Below are positions 6,714-13,929 of a stretch of DNA of 13,929 nucleotides, in pieces; positions within the stretch are counted from its first letter, which is position 1, and each line of letters opens with the position of its first letter. The notes below the pieces were generated by a model. That model searched no databases and had not been told where the DNA came from. It saw nothing but the letters and a program-made list of their open reading frames with translations. The position numbers were made by a program, and so were the translations under genes. This DNA is from Caldisericaceae bacterium (lineage in GTDB: Bacteria > Caldisericota > Caldisericia > Caldisericales > Caldisericaceae): NCBI GenBank assembly GCA_026987225.1, contig JALSNB010000112.1:1-13929 (forward strand). Direction: 5' to 3'.

Positions 6714-7865
6714 TTATTTGCCGGAGAGAATGTACCTCAAAAGGGGTGCGCCAATAATTTCAAATACTATAACCCCACTCATTGCAACAGAGAATATCAT
6801 ATTTCCGTAAGGTTTTATCGCATGCTTTGTTAATACGGCAAGGTATATGCTGATTTCGGATTGAGGAAGAAGTGCCATACCAATTTTGTCACTTAATTTT
6901 TCACCGGTGAATACTTTGCTCAAACGGACACCTAACACTTTTCCAAGCCCTCTTGATAGGATAAATGCGACACCGAGGATTCCAGATTCTAACAGGAGTT
7001 TAAGTGACAGTGCGGAACCGTTTACTATAAGAAAGATAATAAATAACGGAGCGTCAATCTGACTTAAAACACTTATTACTGCCGGCCTTTCTCTTGACAG
7101 ATTAGCAAAAACAATGCCTATTATAAGTAAAATGAAAATGATATGTAAATTTAGTAATCTTGCTATACCGATGGCAATCAATATGAATCCGATTGTTACC
7201 GGAAAAAGTGTCCTGAGTTTCCTAAATTCTTTTGCAATAAATGCAAATGCTATTCCGAGTATTAGCCCGAGAGCTATCGATAAGATGAGCTCTTTTACTA
7301 TAATAAAAGTAGGATTGAATGTAGCGGTACTTGTTCGAAGCATTTTTTCGGCAATTGGAATGGTTGTTATGAATGCAAGTTCCGTAATCAAATCGTCAAG
7401 CGTTACTATTCCTTTTAAATATTCTCCGAGTTTTCCTTTTACATTGTATTCTCTTATCACAAGGATGATAATGTCAGGTGCCGTAGCGACTCCTATGGAA
7501 GCAATTATGAGAGAAATTGCAGTTGATACCGACAAAATAATTTTAAATACGGAAAATATCAGAATATAGGTAACTACCGCCTGAGTAATTGTTATAACAA
7601 AAATCTTTCCTTCTATTTGTCTTAAGCTTTTGATTGTAAATTCCATTCCCATTTCAAAAGATATTACTGCAAGGGCTAATTCGTCTATATAGTTTGTTAG
7701 TTGTGTAAAATATGGCGATAGGTGTGATGAAAAATAAGGGAAATTTCCGAGGAGGAATCCTATTAAAATATAACCCGTAACGACGGGGAGTTTTGCTTTG
7801 TGAAAAACTCTCCCGGCGTAAATTGCTAAAAATAATAGTATTCCTGTAAATAGAAAAATGCTCAT
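6714..7865 (-). CDS. Cation:proton antiporter, CPA/Kef-NapA type
   Basis: An integral membrane transporter that probably exchanges Na+ or K+ for H+. The 383 residues form about 12 hydrophobic helices and nothing else: the cytoplasmic nucleotide-binding (RCK/TrkA-N) domain of KefB/C is absent. Typical features are LPVVTGYILIGFLLG near the start, FEMGMEF, the ATAPD motif, and LDDL (Asp157-Asp158 from the ATG start), the paired aspartates that bind the ion in electrogenic Na+/H+ antiporters such as NapA. A later helix has SRGLGK. The frame extends upstream to a TTG at 7898, but the predicted transcript starts near 7905, so I prefer the ATG at 7865, which leaves a leader of about 40 bases. Neither start has a clear ribosome-binding site. 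The gene ends just before the promoter of the oxidoreductase operon. Confidence 0.9.
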   Translation of the reverse strand: MSIFLFTGILLFLAIYAGRVFHKAKLPVVTGYILIGFLLGNFPYFSSHLSPYFTQLTNYIDELALAVISFEMGMEFTIKSLRQIEGKIFVITITQAVVTYILIFSVFKIILSVSTAISLIIASIGVATAPDIIILVIREYNVKGKLGEYLKGIVTLDDLITELAFITTIPIAEKMLRTSTATFNPTFIIVKELILSIALGLILGIAFAFIAKEFRKLRTLFPVTIGFILIAIGIARLLNLHIIFILLIIGIVFANLSRERPAVISVLSQIDAPLFIIFLIVNGSALSLKLLLESGILGVAFILSRGLGKVLGVRLSKVFTGEKLSDKIGMALLPQSEISIYLAVLTKHAIKPYGNMIFSVAMSGVIVFEIIGAPLLRYILSGK

Positions 7866-7891
7866 AGTTAATTGTATTGAATTTTTCACGC

Positions 7892-7919
7892 TTTGCAAAA
7901 CTTTTTTTTGTATTATACT
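7892..7919 (+). promoter_or_regulatory. Candidate promoter of the moxR operon
   Basis: TTTGCA (7892-7897, 4/6) and TATACT (7914-7919, 5/6) are spaced by 16 bases. Transcription would start near 7926, giving a leader of about 28 bases with the site AAAGGAGAG before the ATG at 7954. The -10 overlaps that of the divergent antiporter promoter. An alternative -10, TATTAT at 7911-7916, has no well-placed -35. Confidence 0.45.
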
Positions 7920-7940
7920 TTATTTCGAATTATCGGTGAA
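7912..7940 (-). promoter_or_regulatory. Promoter of the antiporter gene, initiating in an A-run
   Basis: On the minus strand TTCACC (7940-7935, 4/6) and a perfect TATAAT (7917-7912) are spaced by exactly 17 bases. The predicted start, six to eight bases after the -10, falls inside eight consecutive A residues (7909-7902). The hexamer is on the opposite strand from, and overlaps, the candidate moxR -10. Confidence 0.65.
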
Positions 7941-7953
7941 AGGAGAGTAGAAA

Positions 7954-8895
7954 ATGATTGAAAAACTTAAGGAAAATTTAAAAAAGGTTATTATCGGGAG
8001 AGATGAATCCATTGACAAAATCATCGTGGCAACACTCTCCGGCGGCCATGTTTTGCTTGAAGACGTGCCGGGCACAGGCAAAACAACTCTTGCAAAAGCC
8101 CTTGCTATTTCTTTTTCTGCCGACTTTAAAAGGGTTCAGTTTACTCCGGATCTTTTGCCAACGGATATAACGGGTATTACCATATATGATATGAAGTCCG
8201 AACAGTTTAAAGTTCGATTTGGGCCCGTATTTACAAATTTCTTACTTGCCGATGAAATCAACAGAGGCACTCCGAAAACTCAATCGGCTTTACTTGAAGC
8301 AATGGCTGAAAATAAGGTTACAATTGACGGTGTGGACTATACAATTAAACAACCATTTATGGTAATTGCTACTGAAAACCCTATTGAATATGAAGGAACT
8401 TTTCCGTTGCCAGAGGCTCAACTTGACCGTTTTATTATGAGGTTTTCTATCGGTTATCCTAATAGAGATGATGAAAAAGACATACTACTAAGAAAAAAAG
8501 AGAAGTTTCCTATCGATAACCTTGAGTCGGTAAGTAATCTTGATGAACTTATCAAAATACAGGACTCGGTTAAAAAGGTTTATGTACATCCCGATATAGC
8601 CGGGTACATAGTAGATATAACAAGAGCTACAAGAATGCATAGAGAGCTTTATTTAGGTGCAAGCCCCAGGGCTTCGCTATTCCTCATGCGTGTTGCACAG
8701 GCATGGGCTGTTTTCTCTAACAGGAATTTTGTTTTGCCGGATGATGTTAAGAAAAGTGTTAAAGATGTTTTGAACCATAGAGTGGCGCTTCGTGCGGATG
8801 CAAAGCTCAGAGGTATAAAAGTTGACGATGTACTAAATGAGGTAGTTAAAAGCGTAAAAGTTCCAGTAATTGAGGATTTCAGTAAAGAGGCGTAA
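7954..8895 (+). CDS. MoxR family AAA+ ATPase
   Basis: MoxR ATPases act as chaperone-like partners of DUF58 and von Willebrand-type proteins in maturing or inserting envelope or metal-enzyme complexes. This 313-residue protein has normal length. The AAA core shows Walker A DVPGTGKTT (37-45, Lys43), Walker B FLLADEINR (Asp100, Glu101), sensor-1 ATEN with Asn142, and the PEAQLDRF arginine region (Arg159), followed by the helical lid (about 190-300) with GASPRASL. The ATG is preceded by AAAGGAGAG at a good distance. It is the first gene of a three-gene operon, with DUF58 starting three bases after its stop. It reads from a promoter region shared with the divergent antiporter. The client of the complex is not shown by the sequence. 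Confidence 0.95.
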   Translation: MIEKLKENLKKVIIGRDESIDKIIVATLSGGHVLLEDVPGTGKTTLAKALAISFSADFKRVQFTPDLLPTDITGITIYDMKSEQFKVRFGPVFTNFLLADEINRGTPKTQSALLEAMAENKVTIDGVDYTIKQPFMVIATENPIEYEGTFPLPEAQLDRFIMRFSIGYPNRDDEKDILLRKKEKFPIDNLESVSNLDELIKIQDSVKKVYVHPDIAGYIVDITRATRMHRELYLGASPRASLFLMRVAQAWAVFSNRNFVLPDDVKKSVKDVLNHRVALRADAKLRGIKVDDVLNEVVKSVKVPVIEDFSKEA

Positions 8896-8898
8896 ACT

Positions 8899-10107
8899 TT
8901 GAGTAAAGAAGCAAAAATACTGATCGGTATACTTGCGTTTTTAGTCTTTGTGTTGGGAGGTATTTCTTACATTATTTTCACAGCCTTTGTAGTATATCTT
9001 TTGCTGTATTCTCTTTACATCAAAAAGGGAACGGCTTCTTTACAGGTTGACGTAGACTCGTATACGATTAGGCAGAGAGACAGAATAAAATTTAATTATA
9101 ATTTATTCGTTCGTTTCAAGTTACCCTTTATATTTTCTATTTATTTGGAGAGTCCTTATTATTTTGTCCCGGCTAAAGGAGAAAAAGAAAAAAGAATTCT
9201 TGGCACTGAGAGAGTAATTTCCGGAATTATTGAATACGTCGGAAACAGAAGGGGTGTTTATAAAATAGGGAAATTTAGCATTGTTATAACCGACCCGCTT
9301 GGTTTTGTTAAAAGAAAAATTAGCGTAATTGATGAAAAAACTGTTTATGTTTTTCCGTATGTTGTGCCATTTGAACGTTTGAATATATATCTCTCAGAAC
9401 CAATCAGCGGAATAAAAGCAAAATATCAGTTGAACATGGATTATACGTCCATAGCAGGCGTCCGAGACTATTCTACAAATGATCCCCTATCGATGATTCA
9501 TTGGAAACAAACGGCTCATAGAAACAAACTTACCGTTAAAGAACTTGACTTTACTGCATCAAAACGTATTCAAATTATTGTGGATTACTATAAGAAGTCG
9601 CTACAATTTCAAGATTCTTCATCTGCTATTGCGGCGTCCATTGCTAATTATGCAACTTACCACCATTTACCAGTAGGGTTTATTTCAAACGGGATGCCTA
9701 AAAAGCATGTTGAAATTGGTAAGGGTGAATTTCATTTAATGCAGTTGTTCAAAGCACTTGCCCTTGCAAGCAGCGAAAATTCGGTTGAGACAGAGAAATT
9801 TTTGAAAATATTGCCAAAATATTTGGACTTTGGCAGCGAGTTGTTCTTTATCGAAAGAGATATCACCGAAAAAATAATGCTTCTACTTTTAAAAATTAAA
9901 CCTTATGTTTCGCGATTAAATATAATTCTTCTTCCCGATGATACATTTGTTTTGCCTCACGAGAAACCACCTCGGTATTACTTCAAGGAGGCATACTATC
10001 TTACCGTATTGGGACATTCCAAGGAGGCATTGGCAAGGGAGGGGATATTTGTTTATCCTATTTTGGGTAAAGATTATGCAAATAAATTGGAGATGGTAAG
10101 AAGATGA
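8899..10107 (+). CDS. DUF58 domain protein, membrane-anchored partner of MoxR
   Basis: A 402-residue protein with one or two membrane segments at its start (about 6-40), then a beta-rich region (about 45-165) and the DUF58 region with the signature GVRDYSTNDPLSMIHWKQTA (187-206), followed by a domain resembling a von Willebrand A fold (about 222 onward, IQIIVDY). Family members are almost always next to moxR, as here, and are thought to work with it at the membrane; their exact role is unknown. The start is TTG, three bases after the moxR stop, with AAAGAGG seven bases upstream. Its stop overlaps the next start as ATGA, which indicates coupled translation. Confidence 0.9.
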   Translation: MSKEAKILIGILAFLVFVLGGISYIIFTAFVVYLLLYSLYIKKGTASLQVDVDSYTIRQRDRIKFNYNLFVRFKLPFIFSIYLESPYYFVPAKGEKEKRILGTERVISGIIEYVGNRRGVYKIGKFSIVITDPLGFVKRKISVIDEKTVYVFPYVVPFERLNIYLSEPISGIKAKYQLNMDYTSIAGVRDYSTNDPLSMIHWKQTAHRNKLTVKELDFTASKRIQIIVDYYKKSLQFQDSSSAIAASIANYATYHHLPVGFISNGMPKKHVEIGKGEFHLMQLFKALALASSENSVETEKFLKILPKYLDFGSELFFIERDITEKIMLLLLKIKPYVSRLNIILLPDDTFVLPHEKPPRYYFKEAYYLTVLGHSKEALAREGIFVYPILGKDYANKLEMVRR

Positions 10108-11474
10108 TAAATTTATTGTTCTATTCGTTGATTTTCATTCAGCTTGGGGTTTTATTTAGCAAACTCCTTATAAGCGGTTTGTCTTTTATTCAGCCTTTTT
10201 TTGCTGTAATTATTGGGCTGGCTATTTCTCTATTTGTTATTTTTATTCTATATGTAGCCAATGCAGGAAAATTATTTTTATTTTTGACAACCGTTTTTTT
10301 AAGTTTTATTGTTGCACGATTCGGAAATTTTTACAACATCATTCCTTTTGCTGCTTTATATCTTTACATCATTTCTCTTTTAACGGAGCGCCATATCTTT
10401 TCCGTTAAAAACGCAATTATTCTTTCTCCGATTATTGCTATCGGCATGATACCTATGCACTGGCCTGGCATATTTGAATCAAACATAGGTGGTAAAATCC
10501 ATGCGTTTCTTTATTCAACGGGTAGTAGCTCCGCTCATGGTGGCGGAGGAAAGTCCACTGCGATCATAAGTTACGGAATTCCTCATAACTCTACCGCCAT
10601 TTTGGCTAACGGAGCAAAAGAAACTTTTAATAAAATGCATTCTTTTGAAGCACTCCTTATCATATCGGTTTTACTTATAGGACTCATAATTATCGGACTC
10701 TTTATTGTGGGATTTTATCGTTCCACTAAAAAATCCGTGTTTTATAAATCCTTGATTTCTTCTCTTGTTATTGGAGTCATTACAATTGCTATCGTAAGCA
10801 TTTCGTTCTTCAAAATTTTTATGGTGAACTATAAAAAGGTTGTAAGCTCTTTGATATCAAAAGGAGGTGCTAATGGTAAACTACCTTCTGATATTCCTCA
10901 TGGTAACGAGAGTGTTGATTTTATAATAAAGCGCGTTGTGAGCTCGACGCATTTTCTTGACGTTGTCCATAGATTTTCTGTTTATTCGGGAATTATTTTG
11001 GGTATTATAACGGTAGTGCTCGGTGTGTTATTAATTCGTATTGTGTACGACTTTATATTTGAAAAGTCGGTGCCAGATACGATAATTGGTGGTGATACTG
11101 CTCGTCGTTTTAGAAAGCAAATTAAAGATAAAGGTATCAGAAAGTCCCTTTTGGAATATGGCAGCGATAAGGAATTTGTTAAATTTTTTTATTTCTCCGT
11201 CCTTTATCTTCTTGCTAAAAGAGACTTTAAAATTAATAAATATGAAACTCCTAATGAATTTTACGAGAGACTTTTGAAAAAATCCAAAACAGCAATTCCT
11301 TATTTTGATTTACTGACAGCGCTTTTTAATAAAGTTAAGTATAGTGATGAAGAAATTTTCGAATCGGAGATTTTTGTGCTAAAGAACCATTCTGACGAAC
11401 TTATCAGTGCAGTGGAAAATATTCAGCTCAAGGAAAAACATTCCGTAAAAGGCGAATTGAATTCTCAAACCTGA
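10104..11474 (+). CDS. Polytopic membrane protein with DUF4129-like C-terminus (TgpA-like, no transglutaminase domain)
   Basis: A 456-residue membrane protein that I recognise only in part. About five helices (1-118) are followed by a Gly/Ser-rich outside loop (119-182), two helices (183-240), a second loop (about 240-290), one helix (about 290-316), and a soluble C-terminal region. That region (358-440) has FFYFSVLYLLAKRDFKINKYETPNEFYERLL and then FDLLTALFNKVKYSDEEI. This resembles DUF4129, the C-terminal domain of TgpA-type proteins that follow moxR and DUF58 genes. The transglutaminase domain that usually sits between the helices is missing; the two outside loops are too short for it and show no Cys-His-Asp triad (the protein has no cysteine at all). 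It overlaps DUF58 by four bases. It is probably a membrane scaffold of the MoxR/DUF58 system. Confidence 0.8.
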   Translation: MINLLFYSLIFIQLGVLFSKLLISGLSFIQPFFAVIIGLAISLFVIFILYVANAGKLFLFLTTVFLSFIVARFGNFYNIIPFAALYLYIISLLTERHIFSVKNAIILSPIIAIGMIPMHWPGIFESNIGGKIHAFLYSTGSSSAHGGGGKSTAIISYGIPHNSTAILANGAKETFNKMHSFEALLIISVLLIGLIIIGLFIVGFYRSTKKSVFYKSLISSLVIGVITIAIVSISFFKIFMVNYKKVVSSLISKGGANGKLPSDIPHGNESVDFIIKRVVSSTHFLDVVHRFSVYSGIILGIITVVLGVLLIRIVYDFIFEKSVPDTIIGGDTARRFRKQIKDKGIRKSLLEYGSDKEFVKFFYFSVLYLLAKRDFKINKYETPNEFYERLLKKSKTAIPYFDLLTALFNKVKYSDEEIFESEIFVLKNHSDELISAVENIQLKEKHSVKGELNSQT

Positions 11475-11476
11475 TA

Positions 11477-12559
11477 TTATTTTGTTAGGGGGAATGTAAT
11501 TATGAATTCGCTTCCCTCTCCGACTTTGCTTTTTACGGTTATTTTTCCGTTCATGGCTTCTACTAATTCTTTTACGATTGTGAGCCCTACACCAAGTCCG
11601 CCTGTTGTCTTTGGCCTTGACTTATCGCCTCTGAAAAATCTGTCAAAAATTTTGCTTAAATCTTCTTCTTTTATTCCCTTGCCTGTGTCTTTTACCGAAA
11701 TAATTGCTGCATTTTTTTCTTTATGAACGCTTACTACAATGCCCCCTTGTTCGGTGAATTTTATTGCGTTGCTTAATAAATTGATAATGATCTCTCTTAT
11801 TCTCTTTTCATCTCCGTTAATGTAAACATCGCTTTCTATATCTGTTTTCAGATAGAGATTTTTTGATTTTGCATCCATTCTCATTAGGTTAGCCGCATTT
11901 TCTATTGCACTCCCAAGGTCCATTCGCTTACAATTGATTTCATATTTTTTACTGTCTATTGCGGACAATTTGCTTAATTCGTCCAGCATACTTTCCATTC
12001 TTTCGACTTCCGATTTAATAACATTTATGGCTTTTTCTTTTTCCTCTTTTGTAAAATCGGGATCTGTCACCATTTCAATATAACCTTTGAGGCTTGTAAG
12101 GGGCGTCCTTAAATCATGTGATACGTTTTGCACGAGAGATTTTCTCATGTTTTCTATTTCCGTGAGGTGCTCGGCCATTTTGTTTAATTTTTTTTGCAGA
12201 GCACCTATTTCGTCGTCGTTTGTTATTTCTATTCTGGCGCTGTAATCTCCTTTTGAAATTTTTCCGGTAAATTCTTCCATCTTTTGAAGAGGGTTTGTTA
12301 CGAATCTGGAAATAATAAATGCAAGGAATGTGCCTATTAATATTGAAATAATACCGGCCCATATGAACGATGCTTTTACTGCCCTTAGAAAAACTCTTCC
12401 CTGAGGTGTCATAAACACAAGAAACCCTTGCTCGGTTCCTTCCACAACAATTTTGGCAAATTTATTTCCTATGTATATGTTTACGAATAAGAGTGCGAAA
12501 AATATTACCACTATGATAACGAGAATATAACTCAGTATAAGTTTTGTTCTGAATTCCAT
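11477..12559 (-). CDS. Sensor histidine kinase, two-component system
   Basis: A 360-residue inner-membrane sensor kinase. It has two membrane helices (about 8-30 and 63-85) around a small outside region of about 32 residues, then HAMP (about 84-137), a HisKA domain with NVSHDLRTPL (phospho-accepting His148), and the ATPase domain: N box REIIINLLSNAIKFTE (Asn260, Asn264), G1 DTGKGI (Asp291), F box FDRFFRGD and G2 GGLGVGLTI. All catalytic residues are present. The outside part is too small for a large ligand-binding domain, so it may sense through the membrane, a partner, or a small signal. Its ATG shares one base with the regulator's TAA stop. The stop lies 2 bp from the stop of the opposing gene. 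Confidence 0.95.
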   Translation of the reverse strand: MEFRTKLILSYILVIIVVIFFALLFVNIYIGNKFAKIVVEGTEQGFLVFMTPQGRVFLRAVKASFIWAGIISILIGTFLAFIISRFVTNPLQKMEEFTGKISKGDYSARIEITNDDEIGALQKKLNKMAEHLTEIENMRKSLVQNVSHDLRTPLTSLKGYIEMVTDPDFTKEEKEKAINVIKSEVERMESMLDELSKLSAIDSKKYEINCKRMDLGSAIENAANLMRMDAKSKNLYLKTDIESDVYINGDEKRIREIIINLLSNAIKFTEQGGIVVSVHKEKNAAIISVKDTGKGIKEEDLSKIFDRFFRGDKSRPKTTGGLGVGLTIVKELVEAMNGKITVKSKVGEGSEFIITFPLTK

Positions 12560-13230
12560 TATTTTTTCATTCTGTATCCGGCGCCGTAAACCGATTCTAT
12601 GTATCTGGGATTTTTAGGATTATCTCCTAATTTTTTTCGAATGTTCTTTATATAAACATCTATTGTGCGATCAAATACAACGTCATCATACTCCGTATAA
12701 ATTTCGTCCATTATTTTTTCTCTACTGAATACGGTACCTGGTTTTGTTGCCATCGCAAAGATAATTTTGAACTCTTTTGCTGTAAGCGGTATCTCTTTTC
12801 CGTTTTGGTAAACTTTCATTTCCTTTGGAAATATCTCAAGATCTTTGATTTTTATTATTTTTTCGTCAGGGTACGTCCGTTTAAGAATGTTTTTTACTCT
12901 CAAGACAACTTCTTTTGGGCTGAACGGTTTTGTAACGTAATCATCCGCTCCGACTTCAAGTCCTTTTATTCGATCTTCTTCTTCGGCTTTTGCCGTAAGC
13001 ATGAGAATGGGGGTATTGGATTCCCTTCTGATCTCTTTTGCCACAGTGATTCCGTCTATCACTGGAAGCATAAGGTCTAATATTACAAGGTGAGGATTTT
13101 CTCTTTTGAATAACTCTAATGCCTCTCTACCATTTTCTGCGGTTATTACGGAGAAGCCGGCTTTGGTAAAATACATTTCCAATAGTTCTCTAATATTTTC
13201 GTCGTCCTCGACTATCATTATCTTTTTCAT
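12559..13230 (-). CDS. OmpR/PhoB-type response regulator
   Basis: A DNA-binding regulator phosphorylated by the adjacent kinase. With the ATG at 13230 it has 223 residues. The receiver domain (1-115) has the acidic pair Asp9-Asp10, the phospho-acceptor Asp52 in VILDLMLP, Thr79 and Lys101. The winged-helix domain (about 127-223) ends in DRTIDVYIKNIRKKLG and YIESVYGAGYRMKK. The frame extends to a TTG at 13251, but that codon overlaps the predicted -10 region, so the ATG beginning MKKIMIVEDD is preferred. There is no clear ribosome-binding site. The regulated genes are unknown; the gene is divergent from efp and may control its own promoter. It is followed by the kinase with a TAATG overlap. Confidence 0.95.
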   Translation of the reverse strand: MKKIMIVEDDENIRELLEMYFTKAGFSVITAENGREALELFKRENPHLVILDLMLPVIDGITVAKEIRRESNTPILMLTAKAEEEDRIKGLEVGADDYVTKPFSPKEVVLRVKNILKRTYPDEKIIKIKDLEIFPKEMKVYQNGKEIPLTAKEFKIIFAMATKPGTVFSREKIMDEIYTEYDDVVFDRTIDVYIKNIRKKLGDNPKNPRYIESVYGAGYRMKK

Positions 13231-13239
13231 TGCGTCTAT

Positions 13240-13270
13240 AGTATAATACAAAATATGAATAAAATTTGAA
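13240..13270 (-). promoter_or_regulatory. Candidate promoter of the two-component operon (near-leaderless)
   Basis: On the minus strand TTCAAA (13270-13265) precedes TATTAT (13248-13243) by 16 bases; an overlapping TATACT (13245-13240) is an alternative. Either way transcription would start about 3-6 bases before the ATG at 13230, leaving no room for a ribosome-binding site. Confidence 0.45.
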
Positions 13271-13291
13271 GCGTTTAAATTAAATGTTTGT

Positions 13292-13319
13292 TTGACGAAA
13301 ATGCCTTTTGTGTTATCAT
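13292..13319 (+). promoter_or_regulatory. Promoter of efp
   Basis: TTGACG (13292-13297, 5/6) and TATCAT (13314-13319, 5/6) are spaced by 16 bases. Transcription would start near 13326 and give a leader of about 33 bases with a strong ribosome-binding site, AAGGAGG at 13345-13351, seven bases before the ATG. Confidence 0.7.
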
Positions 13320-13358
13320 TTATATACGAAAATTTATTGAGTATAAGGAGGATGTTGT

Positions 13359-13922
13359 ATGATTACTGCAAATGATTTGAGAGCTGGAGTTACGTTTGAA
13401 ATGGATGGAGATTTGTATGTTGTTATTAGCTTTCAGCACATAAAACCCGGAAAGGGTTCTCCTTTTGTTCGCTTGAAGATTAAAAACCTTGATACGGGGA
13501 ATATAGTAGAAAAGACGTTCAGGCCTGAAGAAAAATTTAAAAAAGCATTCCTTGAAAGAAAGACCATGCAGTACTTATACAGGGAAGGTAATAGTTTTGT
13601 ATTTATGGATATGGAGACGTATGAGCAGGTTTACCTTGATGAGAAAGAAGTGGGTGATGCCGTGAACTTTTTGAAGGATAATCTTGAACTCACTATTGTT
13701 TTTTATAAAAACAGACCCGTATCGGTGGATTTGCCAACATTTGTAGAATTAAAAGTAACGCATACCGAACCCGGAGTAAAAGGAGATACGGCAACTACTG
13801 CTATGAAGCCTGCCATACTGGAAACCGGATACAAAGTTAACGTTCCTCTGTTTATTAATGAGGGGGATGTTTTAAAAATCGATACAAGAACGGGGGAATA
13901 TCTTGAAAGGGTGAACAAATAA
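13359..13922 (+). CDS. efp: Translation elongation factor P
   Basis: EF-P binds between the P and E sites of the ribosome and relieves stalling at consecutive prolines. The protein has 187 residues, the normal size, with a KOW-like N-terminal domain and two OB domains. The loop HIKPGKGSPF carries Lys32, the equivalent of the residue modified with beta-lysine or other groups in many bacteria; no modifying enzyme is in the window. The C-terminal signature is seen in VKGDTATTAMKPAILETGYKVNVPLFINEGDVLKIDTRTGEYLERV. The ATG follows a near-ideal ribosome-binding site. It is divergent from the two-component operon, and another gene may start at its stop codon. Confidence 0.97.
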   Translation: MITANDLRAGVTFEMDGDLYVVISFQHIKPGKGSPFVRLKIKNLDTGNIVEKTFRPEEKFKKAFLERKTMQYLYREGNSFVFMDMETYEQVYLDEKEVGDAVNFLKDNLELTIVFYKNRPVSVDLPTFVELKVTHTEPGVKGDTATTAMKPAILETGYKVNVPLFINEGDVLKIDTRTGEYLERVNK

Positions 13923-13929
13923 TGGACAC
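13922..13929 (+). CDS. Possible start of the next gene (window edge)
   Basis: The EF-P stop TAA is followed without a gap by TGG, so an ATG at 13922-13924 overlaps it by one base (TAATG). Such overlaps usually mark a coupled downstream gene. Only two codons and a partial one are visible, so no product can be named. Confidence 0.3.

Noticed and set aside
6562..6810. 82-residue plus-strand open frame in the riboswitch region
   Set aside because: It spans the structured leader and the end of the antiporter on the opposite strand, and has no ribosome-binding site or coding character.
7114..7569. 151-residue plus-strand open frame
   Set aside because: It is antisense to the antiporter gene. Its hydrophobic composition mirrors the opposite strand's membrane helices, and no start signal precedes it.
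7866..7898. Upstream TTG start giving a 394-residue antiporter
   Set aside because: The predicted transcript would begin about seven bases before this TTG, and it has no ribosome-binding site. The extra residues are not needed for the first membrane helix.
12805..13080. 91-residue plus-strand open frame opposite the response regulator
   Set aside because: Antisense to the receiver and winged-helix domains, rich in Phe and Tyr from complementing Lys/Glu codons, with no ribosome-binding site.
13231..13251. TTG start giving a 230-residue response regulator
   Set aside because: The seven extra residues overlap the predicted -10 element, and receiver domains normally begin as at the ATG (MKKIMIVEDD).

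Overview
The window comes from an AT-rich anaerobic, probably thermophilic bacterium. The evidence is a bacterial replicative helicase, a bacterial tRNA cluster with every CCA end encoded in the DNA and GC-rich stems, EF-P, an LCP cell-wall ligase, strong sigma70-type promoters and Shine-Dalgarno sites, a membrane pyrophosphatase of the K+-dependent class, and a tungsten-type aldehyde:ferredoxin oxidoreductase. The mix resembles Caldisericum, Dictyoglomus or Thermotoga-like lineages. I cannot fix the taxon from sequence alone.

Layout. 2-844: 3' end of dnaB, cut by the window edge. 850-1427: a promoter and six tRNA genes (Lys-TTT, Glu-TTC, Val-CAC, Asp-GTC, Gly-GCC, Thr-CGT), with a second likely promoter before Asp. 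1452-4430: hppA (membrane pyrophosphatase) starts 24 bases after the last tRNA and is followed at once by an LCP-family gene. A perfect 12-bp inverted repeat (4416-4448) separates this from the opposing minus-strand unit. 6710-4478 (minus): promoter, a molybdenum/tungsten-cofactor-type riboswitch leader, the aldehyde oxidoreductase gene, then a small DUF3783 gene. 7865-6714 (minus): a CPA-type cation/H+ antiporter. It shares a divergent promoter region with a plus-strand operon at 7954-11474: MoxR ATPase, DUF58 protein, and a membrane protein with a DUF4129-like C-terminus. That operon meets, with 2 bp between stop codons, a minus-strand two-component system (histidine kinase 12559-11477, response regulator 13230-12559). 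The regulator is divergent from efp (13359-13922). A possible next gene starts at the EF-P stop codon.

How it fits together. The pyrophosphatase carries markers of the K+-dependent class and a glutamate where Na+-pumping members have theirs. With the Na+/H+-antiporter-like protein this suggests an ion economy that may use sodium. The oxidoreductase would feed low-potential electrons from aldehydes to ferredoxin, and its leader suggests control by its own cofactor. The MoxR/DUF58/membrane-protein trio and the LCP protein point to envelope assembly.

I see no mobile elements, CRISPR arrays or broken genes. The most notable non-coding item is the riboswitch-like leader before the oxidoreductase. 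Other points worth a look are the tRNA-to-hppA junction, a promoter that starts in a run of eight A, and the unusual third gene of the MoxR operon.
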